Shown here one piece after another: positions 50,410 through 59,268 of a stretch of DNA of 64,000 bases. Made by a program: the position numbers and the translations under genes. Source of the DNA: CAYHXN01 sp964360605 (GTDB taxonomy: Bacteria; Patescibacteriota; Minisyncoccia; UBA6257; WO2-44-18); the NCBI GenBank assembly GCA_964360605.1, contig CAYHXN010000001.1, forward strand, positions 1-64,000. The letters run 5' to 3'. The notes under the pieces were generated by a model. That model had not been told where the DNA came from, searched no databases, and was given only the letters and a program-made list of their open reading frames with translations. Numbering within the stretch: the first letter of the stretch is position 1; each line of letters begins with the position of its first letter.

Positions 50410-51402
50410 TTAGCGTTCGTCAATAACTTGAGTTCCTTCGTCAACGAATTGGAATGGATAAACAGTGCCACCCGCCGCTGTTATACCTCTTTTAAAATTC
50501 TCTTGTTTTTTAGACGGAACATAAAAATAAACAAATCCGCCGGCACCAGCGCCAATAATTTTTGCCCCCGTCGCTCCCAACTGGTATCCAGTATCAATAA
50601 ATCTATCCAACTTTTCGTTGGTACAGCTTATATAACACTTCTTTTTTGCCGCTAATAAATTATTAATATTCCCCACGAAATCATCCACTCGTCCTTCCAC
50701 TAAAAATCCGCGTAGTTGGTCGCCCAACTTTACAAACGAAGCGATGTCGGCAAAAATCGCCTCCGAAGTCTCAAAACGCTTATTCACTACGTTTAAAACT
50801 TCGCTTGCGGATCTCTTCATACCGCTAAAAACTAGAACTAGTTCGTTTTCCAATCTTTTCCGGGTGTTTTCAGAAAAATCAAGTTTATTCACGACCACGC
50901 TCCCGTCTTTTTCAAAAACCAAATGAAGAATTCCGCCAAAAGCCGCCATATACTGGTCGTATTTACCGATTGGTGCCTTAAGTTTGTTGATTTCTAGATC
51001 AGCCGCTTCCTCGGCTAGATCACGCGGTGAACGAACCGTACCCTTAAAAGCATGGAGCGCGTTTAGTAAGCCCACAGTGAAAGCTCCCGACGAACCCAAG
51101 CCAGAACCCGGCGGTATATCGGAAGTGGAAACAATATTAATGCCACCGTTAAAACCGTGGTCTGATAACGCCTGTCGAATAATGGAATTTTTTACTTCTG
51201 CCGAGGAAGCCACATTTTCAATGCCTTCTGGATAGTTCAAAGTAATCCGATCATCATCACGCTGGGAAACTTTTACCGTCACAAATTTGTTTATAGTGGC
51301 GCCGCACGCGGTACCGCCGTAGCGTTTCACATACGGCACAAGATCACTACCACCAGTCAAAGTCATTCTGAAGGGGGTTTTTGTTGTAACGCTTTTTCTC
51401 AT
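50410..51402 (-). CDS. GHMP-family sugar kinase (HddA-like)
   Basis: A 330-aa kinase with the ATP-binding PPGSGLGSSGAFTVGLL (~98-114), the N-terminal substrate-like TPFRMTLTGGSDL and motif 3 GAKIIGAGAGGF. It is close to D-glycero-D-manno-heptose-7-phosphate 1-kinase (HddA) and fucose/arabinose-type GHMP kinases. GmhA, an HddC-like nucleotidyltransferase and a HAD phosphatase in this window would suit GDP-heptose synthesis. Its direct neighbour, a HIT-like transferase, instead suits sugar salvage. Confidence 0.85.
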   Translation of the reverse strand: MRKSVTTKTPFRMTLTGGSDLVPYVKRYGGTACGATINKFVTVKVSQRDDDRITLNYPEGIENVASSAEVKNSIIRQALSDHGFNGGINIVSTSDIPPGSGLGSSGAFTVGLLNALHAFKGTVRSPRDLAEEAADLEINKLKAPIGKYDQYMAAFGGILHLVFEKDGSVVVNKLDFSENTRKRLENELVLVFSGMKRSASEVLNVVNKRFETSEAIFADIASFVKLGDQLRGFLVEGRVDDFVGNINNLLAAKKKCYISCTNEKLDRFIDTGYQLGATGAKIIGAGAGGFVYFYVPSKKQENFKRGITAAGGTVYPFQFVDEGTQVIDER

Positions 51403-51446
51403 AATTAACTATCTTAATTTAATTTTTAAAATTAGGTCTGTCAATT

Positions 51447-51475
51447 TTGACTTTTTTAAAAATTAGTTGTAAAAT
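51447..51475 (+). promoter_or_regulatory. Classical promoter of the IMPase-family gene
   Basis: TTGACT (51447-51452), a 17-bp spacer and TAAAAT (51470-51475). It is the clearest full -35/-10 pair in the window, and leaves a ~20-nt leader with GGA before the ATG cluster. Confidence 0.65.
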
Positions 51476-51499
51476 CTTATCGGACTTTTGAAAGGAATA

Positions 51500-52450
51500 A
51501 TGATGATGCTGAGTCAGGGTGGCAAAAAACTGGCAGTTGCTTTGGCGCACGTAGGAGTTAGGGCGAAAAGACATTGGGTTAATAGAGATTTAACCGTAGG
51601 TCAAAGTTTCAATAATCGCCCCGAAGAAGCCATGGATTTTTTCACTACTTTAGATATCGAATTAGATTCTTTCATAGTGAATGAGATTAGAGCAGAGTTT
51701 TCCATAGATCGATTTCTCACCGAAGAAGGCGCTACCCTTGCTGAAAGAAATGCTGTGGGTGGTAAAAGAGCGGTGATTGATTCATTAGATGGCTCTTCTA
51801 ATTTTGCCACCTATCGTCCGGATTTCGGTATCAGTATAGCAATAGAAAACAACGGCTCTCCAATACTGGCTGGTGTAATTACGCCAGCACGCGGAGAATT
51901 ATTGTTAGCAGAAAAAGATCGTGGGACTCATTTGATTTCCTGGTATGAAAAAGGAATGGGGGAAGTTTTGGATATGATTGAACAAGAAACGAGCGTAAAA
52001 AAAGTGAGTTTTCAATCATTCGCACTGAAAAATAAAAAGCGATTAGCTTCTCCTCTCCAAACCAGCAGAGTTTATGTCCATACCGGAAAACGACGTAATT
52101 TTGAACTTTCTCCGGACGACAAGTGGAATACAATTTATTCAAAATTAGCCAACCCGGCATGCAGTTTCTGTTGTTCCGTTGCTCTAGTGGAAGTAGCTTT
52201 GGGGAAATTAGACGGCGCGGCTATCGCTTATCAAAATCACTGGGATTATGCCGCGGGAAGATTACTAGTAGAAGAAGCGGGTGGGTGTTTTGAGGCTTGG
52301 GATAGAAGTTGGAACAAACAACTTACGGATAAAGACTTAGCTGAAGCCCACGCTACCAAAGACGAAAATAAAAATGAATGGCTCTGTCATATTCTTGCCG
52401 CAGGGACACCCGAACTTTTAGCCGCTCTTCGTAGTCATTTCGTTTCTTAG
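51500..52450 (+). CDS. Inositol-monophosphatase-family sugar phosphatase
   Basis: A ~316-aa FIG/IMPase-fold protein with metal ligands in EEGATLAERN, the signature DSLDGSSNFA (usual D-P-x-D-G-T/S-x-N) and HWDYAAGRLLVEEAGG near the C-terminus. It hydrolyses a sugar or inositol monophosphate, or a bisphosphate. Three consecutive ATG codons occur at 51500, 51503 and 51506; AAAGGA lies 3, 6 and 9 nt upstream, so any may be used. A TTG at 51488 is less likely. Confidence 0.85.
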   Translation: MMMLSQGGKKLAVALAHVGVRAKRHWVNRDLTVGQSFNNRPEEAMDFFTTLDIELDSFIVNEIRAEFSIDRFLTEEGATLAERNAVGGKRAVIDSLDGSSNFATYRPDFGISIAIENNGSPILAGVITPARGELLLAEKDRGTHLISWYEKGMGEVLDMIEQETSVKKVSFQSFALKNKKRLASPLQTSRVYVHTGKRRNFELSPDDKWNTIYSKLANPACSFCCSVALVEVALGKLDGAAIAYQNHWDYAAGRLLVEEAGGCFEAWDRSWNKQLTDKDLAEAHATKDENKNEWLCHILAAGTPELLAALRSHFVS

Positions 52451-52458
52451 AATTTACG

Positions 52459-52476
52459 CCGCGCTATACAGCGCGG
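52459..52476 (+). terminator. Terminator of the IMPase-family gene
   Basis: CCGCGCT / AGCGCGG with an ATAC loop, followed by ATTTTTTT. Confidence 0.8.
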
Positions 52477-52504
52477 ATTTTTTTATCTAAAATAAACTTG
52501 AATT

Positions 52505-53332
52505 ATGAAAACGACAGTTAAAAGAGCGGTTTTATTGGTAGCGGGTAAAGGAACGAGGATTATGCCGCTTACTCTCCATCAGCCGAAAGGCATGGTGGGT
52601 ATAGTAGACCGGCCAATGATCCACTACATTATTGACGAACTGGCTTCCAACGGCATAAAGAAAATTTTATTGGTAACCTCCCCCAAACAACCGCAATTTA
52701 AAAAATACGCCGATTACTTACAAAAAGACCCCGAGTGGAAAACTTTGGGAGTTAAAATAAGTTTCGCGGTTCAGAAAAAACCCATAGGCAGCGCCGACGC
52801 GCTTTTAAAAGCTCGGAGGTTTTTGGGGCCAGAGCCGTTCTTGCTTTATTTTTGCGATGACTTATTGGATGATCAGACATCGCCGACAAAGAATTTTTTG
52901 AATCTTTTTCAAAAGTTTCAACACCCGATTTTAATTTTAGAAAAGATTCCCAAGAACCTGATTGAAAAATACGGCGTAGTTAAAGCCAAAAAAATAACGG
53001 GTGGGTTATATCAAATTTCCGACATAGTGGAAAAACCAAAAATTAAAGAAGCGCCGTCTAATATCGGGGCCATGGGACGTTATTTACTGACACCGGAAAT
53101 TTTTAAATATATATACAAAGCGCAAACGCTCATGAAAGACAAAAAAGAAATCGCCGTAGCAGACGCCTTAAAACTTTATTTTGCCGACGGCGGTAAGGCC
53201 TACGGCTGGATTTTTAAGGGAGAACACTTTGATGCCGGTTCTAAGATAGGAATTTTAAAAGCCCAAGTACATTTTGGCTTAAAACATCCGGAATTTCGCC
53301 AACAATTTCTCCGCTTCCTAAAAAACTTTTAA
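52505..53332 (+). CDS. galU: UTP-glucose-1-phosphate uridylyltransferase (GalU-like)
   Basis: A 275-aa nucleotidyltransferase with the GalU-type start LLVAGKGTRIMPLT and PKGMVGIVDRPMIHYIIDE. It has FAVQKKPIGSADALL, a metal-binding CDDLLDD and the late IFKGEHFDAGSKIGILKA. It makes UDP-glucose for the UDP-sugar epimerases and dehydrogenases of the window. It is convergent with the methyltransferase gene; 13 bp separate them and no terminator is visible. Confidence 0.9.
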   Translation: MKTTVKRAVLLVAGKGTRIMPLTLHQPKGMVGIVDRPMIHYIIDELASNGIKKILLVTSPKQPQFKKYADYLQKDPEWKTLGVKISFAVQKKPIGSADALLKARRFLGPEPFLLYFCDDLLDDQTSPTKNFLNLFQKFQHPILILEKIPKNLIEKYGVVKAKKITGGLYQISDIVEKPKIKEAPSNIGAMGRYLLTPEIFKYIYKAQTLMKDKKEIAVADALKLYFADGGKAYGWIFKGEHFDAGSKIGILKAQVHFGLKHPEFRQQFLRFLKNF

Positions 53333-53345
53333 ACAGTAAAATTAT

Positions 53346-54164
53346 TTACTTTTTCCTTGCGATAAAAGAAAAGCCGGCGGTGATTGTTTCCGCGGCCGGG
53401 TGATGAATTAAAAGATAGTCAATAATTTTAAACGGAGAAGTTAAAATAACCATTGTCATCCAAATAAGATCCTTTAAAAACTTATTACCGAAAGAAAAAG
53501 CCAGAGCTACCCATTCCTGAAAAACGGACAATAAAGCGCACGTCGGACCAACGTCCGGCTTCATTTCCAACATTTCAAAATCTTTAAAGAGTGCCCTTAA
53601 GCCATCGGCAGTCCAACGGTAATAATCTTTCGGGGAGGGGTGGTAAGGAGTAATAAAATTAGTGGAAAGGTACAAAACACCGCCGGGCTTTAAAACCCGG
53701 TGAATTTCCTTGGCAACCTGAACGGGATCTTTCATATGTTCCAATACCCAAGCAAAAATAACGCCGTCCACGGAATTGTCCGCAAATGGCAGATCGTGAG
53801 CGTCGGCCAGCACGTCTACCATCTCCCACGGATAAATATCCACATTCACAATTTCCGGATGAAGGCGACGATTGCCGGAGCCGATTTCCAAAACCAAAGC
53901 CCCCCGAGGAACATATTTAAAAAGATCTTTAGGCTGTTTTCCTAAAAAAATTGCAGGGGCGACAAAATAAAAGATGAATGAGTACAGCCAGGGAATTTTT
54001 TTAAGAGCGGTTTTGAGTGTATTGATAAATCCTGTGTGAAGATCGCCACGTATTTCTTTATAACCGGCATCTGCAATAAAAAGAGGCTTGCCGGCAATCA
54101 AACGCTCTGGCGGCTTTTTAAAACGAACCGCCGGAGGCAAGGTTTTTTTAAAATCTTGGTTCAT
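53346..54164 (-). CDS. SAM-dependent methyltransferase with a hydrophobic C-terminal part
   Basis: A 272-aa class I methyltransferase with the SAM-binding LVLEIGSGNRR (~89-99), WEMVDVLADAHDLPF and the DGVIFAWVLEHM stretch. Two hydrophobic parts are present: one before the domain (PWLYSFIFYFVAPAIF) and one near the end (IWMTMVILTSPF). It may sit at the membrane and methylate a lipid-linked glycan. It is downstream of the GT-C-like gene, 8 bp apart, in the same operon. Confidence 0.84.
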   Translation of the reverse strand: MNQDFKKTLPPAVRFKKPPERLIAGKPLFIADAGYKEIRGDLHTGFINTLKTALKKIPWLYSFIFYFVAPAIFLGKQPKDLFKYVPRGALVLEIGSGNRRLHPEIVNVDIYPWEMVDVLADAHDLPFADNSVDGVIFAWVLEHMKDPVQVAKEIHRVLKPGGVLYLSTNFITPYHPSPKDYYRWTADGLRALFKDFEMLEMKPDVGPTCALLSVFQEWVALAFSFGNKFLKDLIWMTMVILTSPFKIIDYLLIHHPAAETITAGFSFIARKK

Positions 54165-54172
54165 AAAATTAG

Positions 54173-56035
54173 CTATTTCTTAATTCTAAAAATTTCCACA
54201 TCGCCAGAATGGTATATCAATTCTAATGACGGATTCGATTTTAAATCAATGCCGGTAAAATCTTTCTCCCAAGGTCCATAATATACATACTCCGCCGCTA
54301 AATCTTTCCAAGCGATATCTAACGTCCGATAACGCTTTATCAACTCTCGTATTTTTTCATCAATAATTTCTCGGCGCTCCGGGTCGCCGGTATCAAGAAA
54401 ATACAGTTGGTAAACATAAACCCTGGTATCGCGAAGATTGCTTAAAGCGTACGGCTGGTCACAATTAGCACGGCAAACTAATCCCTTGCCGCTCCGAAAG
54501 CGTTTTTCCAATACCTCTTCGGAAACACCAAAAAGCTTGTTAGCGGTCAAATACCGCTCTTCCATTTCAAAATTAGAAATCGGGGTAATGCCTCCCCAGG
54601 GAAGAAATGGCCGGCTGGAAGTAAAGGCAGTTAGATAAATTGAAGTCAGCAGCGATGGTGATATCACGCGCGATTCCCCTAGTTCTTTCTCCATCCACTG
54701 CCAAGATCGCAAAGCGTCCTCGGGAAGCATGTAAGAACTGGAGATTTCTTTCGGCGGATTGATAAACGCCAGAGCGTTAACTATTTTTTTAGAAACAGAT
54801 AACAATATCAATACAACTAAACCCGCCGCGAAGAATTTTTTATACTTTGGCGCGCGCTCCAACCATCGCGTAATCCAAACGTAAAACAAATCAAAAATAG
54901 CGATAAAAATCAGCGGATTAATACCGCGCGGCCAGTGATCGGAGTGCGGTACAAAACCTAAAACTATTTGAATATTCCAAACCAATACCGCGGCTCCCAA
55001 AAAAGCCCAATGAATAACCGCTCGTTTTCTTGTTTCGGAATTTTTCCAAAAAGTCAGATAAATTAAAACCGCTAAAACAAGGTAAACAAGATAGTGCGGC
55101 CAAACCTCAAGCCGGAAAGCGGAACCGATTTCTAAGCCTAACCGATTAAGATAGTCTGTTCCCGTTGGCAACGCTTTAATCCGAAAATAATTAACAAAAT
55201 AAGGAACACTAACCAAAATTATTGTCCCCACTAAGACGAAATAATTCTTGAATCGTTCTGGTTCGCGACGATACCAAATTAACGTTGCTAAAAATAATAA
55301 TCCCAGTACACCTATCCAATACACCCAAATATGGAAATAGGTATAAAACAATAGGCCGGCAAAAATTCCTGCTACCAGCGCTATGTTGCGGGATGGACGA
55401 AGCCAAAACTTTAAAAACAAAGCGATAGCCGGCAAATAAATAAGGTGAGTCAGTATGGGATGATCCACGCGGGAAAAAAACAACCGCGGCAATGTTGTTT
55501 TTACAAACGGGAAAAAATTTTTAATAACTATTTTGGCAAAATCTCCTATCCCCCAAAAGGCCTCGGTAGCTACCAAGGAAATGGGGGTTAAAATCCCCAC
55601 GAACGCGAAAAATGCCGACCAAAACCGATTTCCCTTAAATAAAACACTTCCGATCCACCAAAAGAAAGTGAAAAGGATAGCGGGAAGAATAAAGCTGGCC
55701 AAAAGATAAGCATTGTTAAGATCCATTCCGGCCACTCGGATGAATAAAGAATAGATTATCGGCGGAAGTGGCGGATAAATATTGGGTAGACTGTAATCAA
55801 AAAAAAGGTCGCTAGGTGGAATATGGCCTTCCGCCGCTTCTCGGGCAAATTGGAAGTAGGAGTCGCCGCCATCATGAAGCTCGGTAAATTGGGAAAGGAC
55901 GAAGGTGCGTCCATCGGTATTAACCGCTCGTTTAATCAAAAGTTGCGGAGCTACATAAAGAATACCGATTAAAAAGGAACAGCTAGTTACTAGAATGACG
56001 GTACGCCAATTAATGTTTCCAAAAAATCGGCTCAT
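54173..56035 (-). CDS. Large polytopic membrane protein, GT-C-like (paralogue of 30573-32471)
   Basis: A 620-aa protein with ~11 transmembrane segments (to about residue 420) and a soluble C-terminus. It has the first-loop IKR...GRTFVLSQ, GHIPPSDLFFDYSLP, a repeated aromatic HxWVYW stretch and a C-terminal YVYYGPWEKD. It shares these with 30573-32471. The first-loop acidic residues fit GT-C glycosyltransferases using polyprenyl-phosphate sugars, and the GT2 gene that would make such a donor ends 4 bp into it. Confidence 0.76.
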   Translation of the reverse strand: MSRFFGNINWRTVILVTSCSFLIGILYVAPQLLIKRAVNTDGRTFVLSQFTELHDGGDSYFQFAREAAEGHIPPSDLFFDYSLPNIYPPLPPIIYSLFIRVAGMDLNNAYLLASFILPAILFTFFWWIGSVLFKGNRFWSAFFAFVGILTPISLVATEAFWGIGDFAKIVIKNFFPFVKTTLPRLFFSRVDHPILTHLIYLPAIALFLKFWLRPSRNIALVAGIFAGLLFYTYFHIWVYWIGVLGLLFLATLIWYRREPERFKNYFVLVGTIILVSVPYFVNYFRIKALPTGTDYLNRLGLEIGSAFRLEVWPHYLVYLVLAVLIYLTFWKNSETRKRAVIHWAFLGAAVLVWNIQIVLGFVPHSDHWPRGINPLIFIAIFDLFYVWITRWLERAPKYKKFFAAGLVVLILLSVSKKIVNALAFINPPKEISSSYMLPEDALRSWQWMEKELGESRVISPSLLTSIYLTAFTSSRPFLPWGGITPISNFEMEERYLTANKLFGVSEEVLEKRFRSGKGLVCRANCDQPYALSNLRDTRVYVYQLYFLDTGDPERREIIDEKIRELIKRYRTLDIAWKDLAAEYVYYGPWEKDFTGIDLKSNPSLELIYHSGDVEIFRIKK

Positions 56036-56952
56036 CTCTCAATAATTTCTCTGATAGTATAAGGACGCTCTTCTTTTGATTCGTAATAAATTCTCCATAA
56101 TATTTCTGTCAAAATCCCAATTATAAAAAGGAATAGGCCGCCAACGGTAAACATAGCTACAACAATCAGCAAAGATGTTCCGGCACTAATTGGTAGACCG
56201 AAACCTATTGAAGCTAGAAGCCCGACTACTGCCAACGCGGCTATTCCCCAAAATAAAAATCCTAGAGCGCTAAAAAAAACCATAGGGCGCATATTCGGAT
56301 GCAAAAAACGAACTACAAAAAGATCCGCTATCGCTTTGACGCCAGACATCCAAAGATGCGTAGACACACCGGATTTTCTTTCATGATGAGTAACCTCTAC
56401 TTCCGCTACTTTGGCGCCACGATAGAAAACAGAAACTGCCAAAAAAACATGCTGTATGCCATACATGTTTATACCATCTAAGAATTTTTTCTTATAGGCC
56501 TTTAGAGCGCAGGCGTGATCGTGAAGATTCAATCCGCTGACCGTACGTGTTAACCAATTAGCAAGACGGGAGTGAATTCTCCGGGCAAGATTATCGTGAC
56601 GATCCTTTCTCCATCCAGCCACTACATCGTAACCCTCATCCATTTTCGCTAAAAGCTTCGGAATGTCTCTGGGGTCATTTTGCAAATCTCCATCCATAAT
56701 AATCACAATGTCTCCCTTGGCGGTTTTAATACCCGCATCCAAAGTTAAAGTCTGTCCAAATTTCCTTGTCAAAGTAATAATTTTAATCGGCGAAAGAGTT
56801 TTTAGAATTGCCGGGGTTTCGTCGATTGAACCGCTATCCACAACAATAATTTCATAAGGCACGCCCAACTTCTCTAACGTTTCTTTATTTAAACGGTGAA
56901 GCTCTCTAATGTTGCCAGCTTCATTGTAAACCGGAATAATAACGGAAATCAT
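56032..56952 (-). CDS. Polyprenyl-phosphate glycosyltransferase, GT2 (GtrB/DPM-like)
   Basis: A 306-aa protein with a GT-A domain (SVIIPVYNEAGNI, VVDSGSIDET, the DxD in IIMDGDLQNDP) and two C-terminal transmembrane helices (~225-285), as in GtrB/ArnC-type enzymes. It makes undecaprenyl-phosphate-linked sugar at the inner face. Its stop overlaps the start of the GT-C-like gene by 4 bp. The two therefore probably form a donor-maker/transferase pair. Confidence 0.9.
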   Translation of the reverse strand: MISVIIPVYNEAGNIRELHRLNKETLEKLGVPYEIIVVDSGSIDETPAILKTLSPIKIITLTRKFGQTLTLDAGIKTAKGDIVIIMDGDLQNDPRDIPKLLAKMDEGYDVVAGWRKDRHDNLARRIHSRLANWLTRTVSGLNLHDHACALKAYKKKFLDGINMYGIQHVFLAVSVFYRGAKVAEVEVTHHERKSGVSTHLWMSGVKAIADLFVVRFLHPNMRPMVFFSALGFLFWGIAALAVVGLLASIGFGLPISAGTSLLIVVAMFTVGGLFLFIIGILTEILWRIYYESKEERPYTIREIIER

Positions 56953-56993
56953 GAAGTTTATTATGGCTCAAACATTTAGGACACGCAAGGTTG

Positions 56994-57911
56994 TTATAAA
57001 AACTTACGCACATCCGTTGCGTCAAAACGCGGAATTAAAAACGGGTGATCGTTAAGAGATACTCCTCTCCGCTCAATAGTAAACGCGTAACGAAAACCTT
57101 CTCCAGCTAAAATAGTTTTAGCTAATTCACCGTAACGTCCATGGGGATAGGAAAAGGTTTCTGGTTTTTTTCCTATCAGCCCCGTCAATACTTCTTGGGA
57201 AATCTGAAGTTCGTTTTTCATAACTGATTCGTTAATGATGTCAAAAGCGTAGTGGCTGTGCGAATGATTACCGATGGTCATGCCACGTTTCTGTAAATCT
57301 AAAATCTCCTTCGGGCTCATGAAAAGCTCTTGAGCAATCTTTGCTTCATCCAAATGAATCTGCTTGAAACAAAAACGCAAAAACTGGGCTTTGATGTCTT
57401 CGGGAAGCGCAATCAATGTTTCTTTCATATTGGCAGTCATCGGTTCTTCGTGCGGACGTCGTTCCATTAATCGCCGGTCTTTCGGAATGCGGTATCGTTC
57501 CGCTAAGTCAGGATAAAATTCGTCCATAAAGCCATGAATAGCATCAATCATGGCGGAAGCGGACATCCGAGACAATAAGATGTGGGTTTTATGAGCAACC
57601 GGCAACCTACCTTCATAGACAGAAGTAATCGGAAAAAAGGCGGCGGTAGCGCCGTATTTTTCCAATATAGGAAGTGCATTGATATATTGGTCTTTCAATC
57701 CATCGTCAAAAGTAATGGCGCAGAATGATCCGGGACGATTCGCTTTAGCGGCTTCACAAACTTCCGTCGCGGAAACGATTTTGTAACGGGAAGATAGCAA
57801 GCTGATCTGCCAATCAAATTCTTTAATCTCGCAAGGATAAATACCGGAAAACTTTGGATTCGGGTCTTCAACGTAATGATAATTAACGATTATGTACTTA
57901 TCTTTTTCCAT
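56994..57911 (-). CDS. Polysaccharide deacetylase (CE4, NodB-like)
   Basis: A 305-aa NodB-fold enzyme with motif 1 TFDDG (general base and metal Asp), motif 2 HSHSH (metal ligands, in IGNHSHSHYAF) and motif 3 SYPHGRYGE. No signal peptide is seen, so it may act on cytoplasmic precursors, for example de-N-acetylating a lipid- or nucleotide-linked sugar. This could create the free amine for aminoacyl addition. The ATG at 57911 overlaps the end of the preceding gene by 14 bp. Confidence 0.87.
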   Translation of the reverse strand: MEKDKYIIVNYHYVEDPNPKFSGIYPCEIKEFDWQISLLSSRYKIVSATEVCEAAKANRPGSFCAITFDDGLKDQYINALPILEKYGATAAFFPITSVYEGRLPVAHKTHILLSRMSASAMIDAIHGFMDEFYPDLAERYRIPKDRRLMERRPHEEPMTANMKETLIALPEDIKAQFLRFCFKQIHLDEAKIAQELFMSPKEILDLQKRGMTIGNHSHSHYAFDIINESVMKNELQISQEVLTGLIGKKPETFSYPHGRYGELAKTILAGEGFRYAFTIERRGVSLNDHPFLIPRFDATDVRKFL

Positions 57912-59259
57912 TTTGATTCTTGGTATTTGATATGATTTTATCCAGAAAATCCACACTGCGCTTATAAGAAAGACCGTCAGTAAAACCTACGTACGATTGT
58001 ACAATCTGCCGACGCTCCTCCCGATCTGCTTCTGGATTCTCAAGATAAAAATTAATTAACCGCGGCAAATCCTCGTCAGTCTTGGCCAGACGAACCGCCC
58101 CGCTGCGGTAAATCGGCTCATAATGATTGAATTCGTACGCTAGCGCGAAGCGGCCCAGAAAACCGATGTTGATTATCGGCTTATTAAACACGCAGGCCTC
58201 AATAGAAATAGTGGAAGCATAATTAATATTTAAATCGGTGTATTTCAGAGAATACTTAAGGTTTAAAAGATCTTTGTAATTCATTTCTACTCGCCCATCC
58301 GTTCCCGATCCTGATTTTTCAATATATAAATCCGGTACGGCAAAAAATTCTCGGTAATTTTCATAAATATCAAGCGGGTGAATCCGAACGAATAAATTAA
58401 CATAAGGAATTTTTTTATCCTCTCTTAATTTAATTAAGTCATGAATATATTTTTTTTGAAAAGGGTAGGCCTTAGTCACGGTTGTATGAAAAATCGTCCG
58501 GTAAGCCGGATTAAGGCCTTTGGATTTTAAAAATTCTTCGCGCGTTGGTTCGTTTGGAATATTTCCAAAATAAGGATCGAAGCGCGGCGTTCCGGAAACA
58601 AAAACCCGATCCGCAGAATAACGATGAATATCTATGGCTTCTTGTTTCATAATTTCGTTCCAAGCCACTAAATAATTCGTCTTACGGATGTGTTTGCAAT
58701 TCATTGTTAAGTTGTCCCAGCTGAAATTCACGGCCACGGTAGGTATACGCAATCGCCGGGCTTCGTTGATAATTTCCGCTTCCCATCCGTCAAACCCCGG
58801 CGTGGCAGTCGCAATCAAAGCCGGCTTATGTTCTGCCGCTAACTGCCGGAAAGCTCTAGCTTTGGGCGCCAAAAGCCGTTCTAAATTTGTGAAAAAATCC
58901 GCGGTTAGTAATTTCGCGAATGGCTTCCCTAAAAAACGTAGCAACCGCCGTTTTCGGTTCTCCAAATAATTCGGCCGTTTGTACCAATGCCGAATAGAAA
59001 TCAAATAATCAAATTCATTCACCAAAGAAATTCTCAGAAATTTTAAAAATTCCCAAAATTTTGGGTTGGCAGACAGCAATTTCACATAACTTAAATCCGG
59101 CGATTGGAAATAACCGCGACTTACCGCCGTTTCGGAATCAATAGTCGGATTAATAACAACTACCCGATATTGGTCGACTAAGTATTGAATATAGTTAGTG
59201 CGTAAAAGATCGCTGGCGGCTATGGGATTGGGTATAACTAAAAATAAAGAGGTTTTCAT
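57898..59259 (-). CDS. GT-B-like surface carbohydrate transferase
   Basis: A 453-aa protein, a tandem paralogue of the gene just upstream (59269-60624). Both share NP-hydrophobic start, SDLLxTNYIQYL, a GWEAEII/IFDAEII stretch, 'VNFSWDNLT / TNLSWDNLT', RIHP/RPHP and an 'INYASTISIE / INHKSTISLE' C-half signature. The fold resembles CDP-glycerol glycerophosphotransferases. Donor unknown. The ATG at 59259 is preferred over a TTG at 59265. Confidence 0.76.
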   Translation of the reverse strand: MKTSLFLVIPNPIAASDLLRTNYIQYLVDQYRVVVINPTIDSETAVSRGYFQSPDLSYVKLLSANPKFWEFLKFLRISLVNEFDYLISIRHWYKRPNYLENRKRRLLRFLGKPFAKLLTADFFTNLERLLAPKARAFRQLAAEHKPALIATATPGFDGWEAEIINEARRLRIPTVAVNFSWDNLTMNCKHIRKTNYLVAWNEIMKQEAIDIHRYSADRVFVSGTPRFDPYFGNIPNEPTREEFLKSKGLNPAYRTIFHTTVTKAYPFQKKYIHDLIKLREDKKIPYVNLFVRIHPLDIYENYREFFAVPDLYIEKSGSGTDGRVEMNYKDLLNLKYSLKYTDLNINYASTISIEACVFNKPIINIGFLGRFALAYEFNHYEPIYRSGAVRLAKTDEDLPRLINFYLENPEADREERRQIVQSYVGFTDGLSYKRSVDFLDKIISNTKNQNGKR

Positions 59260-59268
59260 AATCAAAAA

